This document shows positions 15,375 to 15,881 of a stretch of 15,881 nt of DNA, piece by piece. The position numbers and the translations under genes were made by a program. The DNA lies in the NCBI GenBank assembly GCA_002400675.1, contig NVQY01000043.1, forward strand, positions 1 to 15,881, written 5' to 3'. The notes beneath the pieces were generated by a model, which ran no database searches, had not been told where the DNA came from, and worked only from the letters and a program-made list of their open reading frames with translations. The stretch's first letter is position 1; each line of letters opens with the position of its first letter. The DNA comes from Paracoccaceae bacterium (lineage in GTDB: Bacteria > Pseudomonadota > Alphaproteobacteria > Rhodobacterales > Rhodobacteraceae).

Positions 15375-15388
15375 CGCATTAAAGTGCA
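15375..15388. promoter_or_regulatory. BoxR/BzdR-like site 3 upstream of boxC
   Basis: CGCA-TTAAAG-TGCA, 40 bp core-to-core from site 2 and about 32 bp before the boxC ATG. I could not place a clean -35/-10 for boxC in this 199-bp gap. Confidence 0.45.
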
Positions 15389-15419
15389 GGCAAGATTCAT
15401 CCTTTTAGGGGGCGCGACC

Positions 15420-15881
15420 ATGGCCAACGTCATCGACTTTCAGACGGACCCAGACAATTACAAACACTGGCGGGTCGAATATGACGGCGACATCGCCAAT
15501 CTGTTCATGGACGTGGACGAAGACGGCGGGCTGTTCGACGGCTACAAGCTCAAGCTGAATTCATATGATCTGGGCGTCGATATCGAACTGGCCGACGTGG
15601 TCCAGCGGATGCGCTTTGAACACCCCGAGGTCAAAGTGGTGATCCTGCAATCGGCCAAGGACAAGGTGTTCTGCGCCGGGGCCAATATCCGCATGCTGGG
15701 CGGGGCCAGTCACGCGCACAAGGTGAATTTCTGCAAATTCACCAACGAAACCCGCAATACATTCGAGGCCGCCGAGGACGATTCAGGCCAGAAATACATC
15801 GCTGCCATTCAAGGCGCTTGCGCCGGGGGTGGGTACGAACTGGCGCTGGCGTGCAACTATATCATGCTGACCAATGACAGC
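15420..15881 (+). CDS. boxC: BoxC, 2,3-epoxybenzoyl-CoA dihydrolase (partial, N-terminal part)
   Basis: BoxC opens the ring of 2,3-epoxybenzoyl-CoA hydrolytically, giving 3,4-dehydroadipyl-CoA semialdehyde and formate. The 154 visible codons show the family-specific run GYKLKLNSYDLGVDIELAD, then VFCAGANIRML, HKVNFCKFTNETRN and the oxyanion stretch GACAGGGYELALAC. These are distinctive for BoxC as against ordinary crotonases, and the full protein is usually about 550 residues. AGGGGG lies 7 nt before the ATG. The gene leaves the right edge intact; boxB and boxA would be expected next. It has its own 199-bp upstream region with three TGCA-type sites. Confidence 0.94.
   Translation, partial: MANVIDFQTDPDNYKHWRVEYDGDIANLFMDVDEDGGLFDGYKLKLNSYDLGVDIELADVVQRMRFEHPEVKVVILQSAKDKVFCAGANIRMLGGASHAHKVNFCKFTNETRNTFEAAEDDSGQKYIAAIQGACAGGGYELALACNYIMLTNDS

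Noticed and set aside
1..15881. Mobile elements, CRISPR arrays, tRNA or rRNA genes
   Set aside because: No transposase, integrase, direct-repeat array or RNA gene was recognised, and no base-composition break was apparent at the housekeeping/aromatic junction.

Overview
The window looks like chromosome from a marine Roseobacter-type alphaproteobacterium (Rhodobacterales). The grounds are the high GC content, the short HRDC-less RNase D followed by kdsD-lptC-lptA-lptB and then hpf-ptsN, the TRAP transporter, and the aromatic gene set. No database search was possible, so family calls rest on motifs, lengths and gene order.

Left part (1-4452, minus strand): a conserved housekeeping block. Read in the direction of transcription it is rnd, kdsD, lptC, lptA, lptB, a 254-bp gap with a structured hpf leader, hpf, and the 5' end of ptsN, which runs off the window. 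It makes and exports LPS (Kdo precursor, Lpt bridge and ATPase) and controls ribosome hibernation and nitrogen-PTS signalling. rpoN, often found between lptB and hpf in proteobacteria, is absent.

Right part (4597-15881, plus strand): an aromatic-acid catabolic island divergent from rnd. Module A (4597-6835) is gentisate 1,2-dioxygenase plus a 3-hydroxybenzoate 6-hydroxylase-like flavoprotein, joined by a 12-codon ORF that overlaps both neighbours with ATGA junctions. Module B (7052-12736) is a TRAP transporter (dctP, hairpin, dctQ, dctM), an enoyl-CoA hydratase-family protein and a feruloyl-CoA synthase-like ligase. Module C (12843-15220) is benzoate-CoA ligase plus an alpha/beta hydrolase. 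Module D (15420 onward) begins with boxC, the ring-opening lyase of the aerobic benzoyl-CoA (box) pathway; boxA and boxB are expected just outside.

The most interesting signal is a family of short palindromic sites, core GCA-N6-TGC (best form TGCA-N6-TGCA, consensus GCATTAT-like). They occur in front of the TRAP operon, bclA and boxC, but not in front of the gentisate module. They resemble the TGCA-based operators known for BzdR/BoxR regulators of benzoyl-CoA metabolism. In two promoters a pair of sites is spaced 29 bp so that it overlays a putative -35 and -10. This implies that uptake, CoA activation and ring cleavage form one regulon sensing benzoyl-CoA or a related acyl-CoA. A working model is that the TRAP system and the FCS-like ligase plus hydratase bring in a (hydroxy)cinnamate-type acid and shorten it towards benzoyl-CoA, which joins benzoate activated by BclA and enters the box route, while 3-hydroxybenzoate goes through gentisate.
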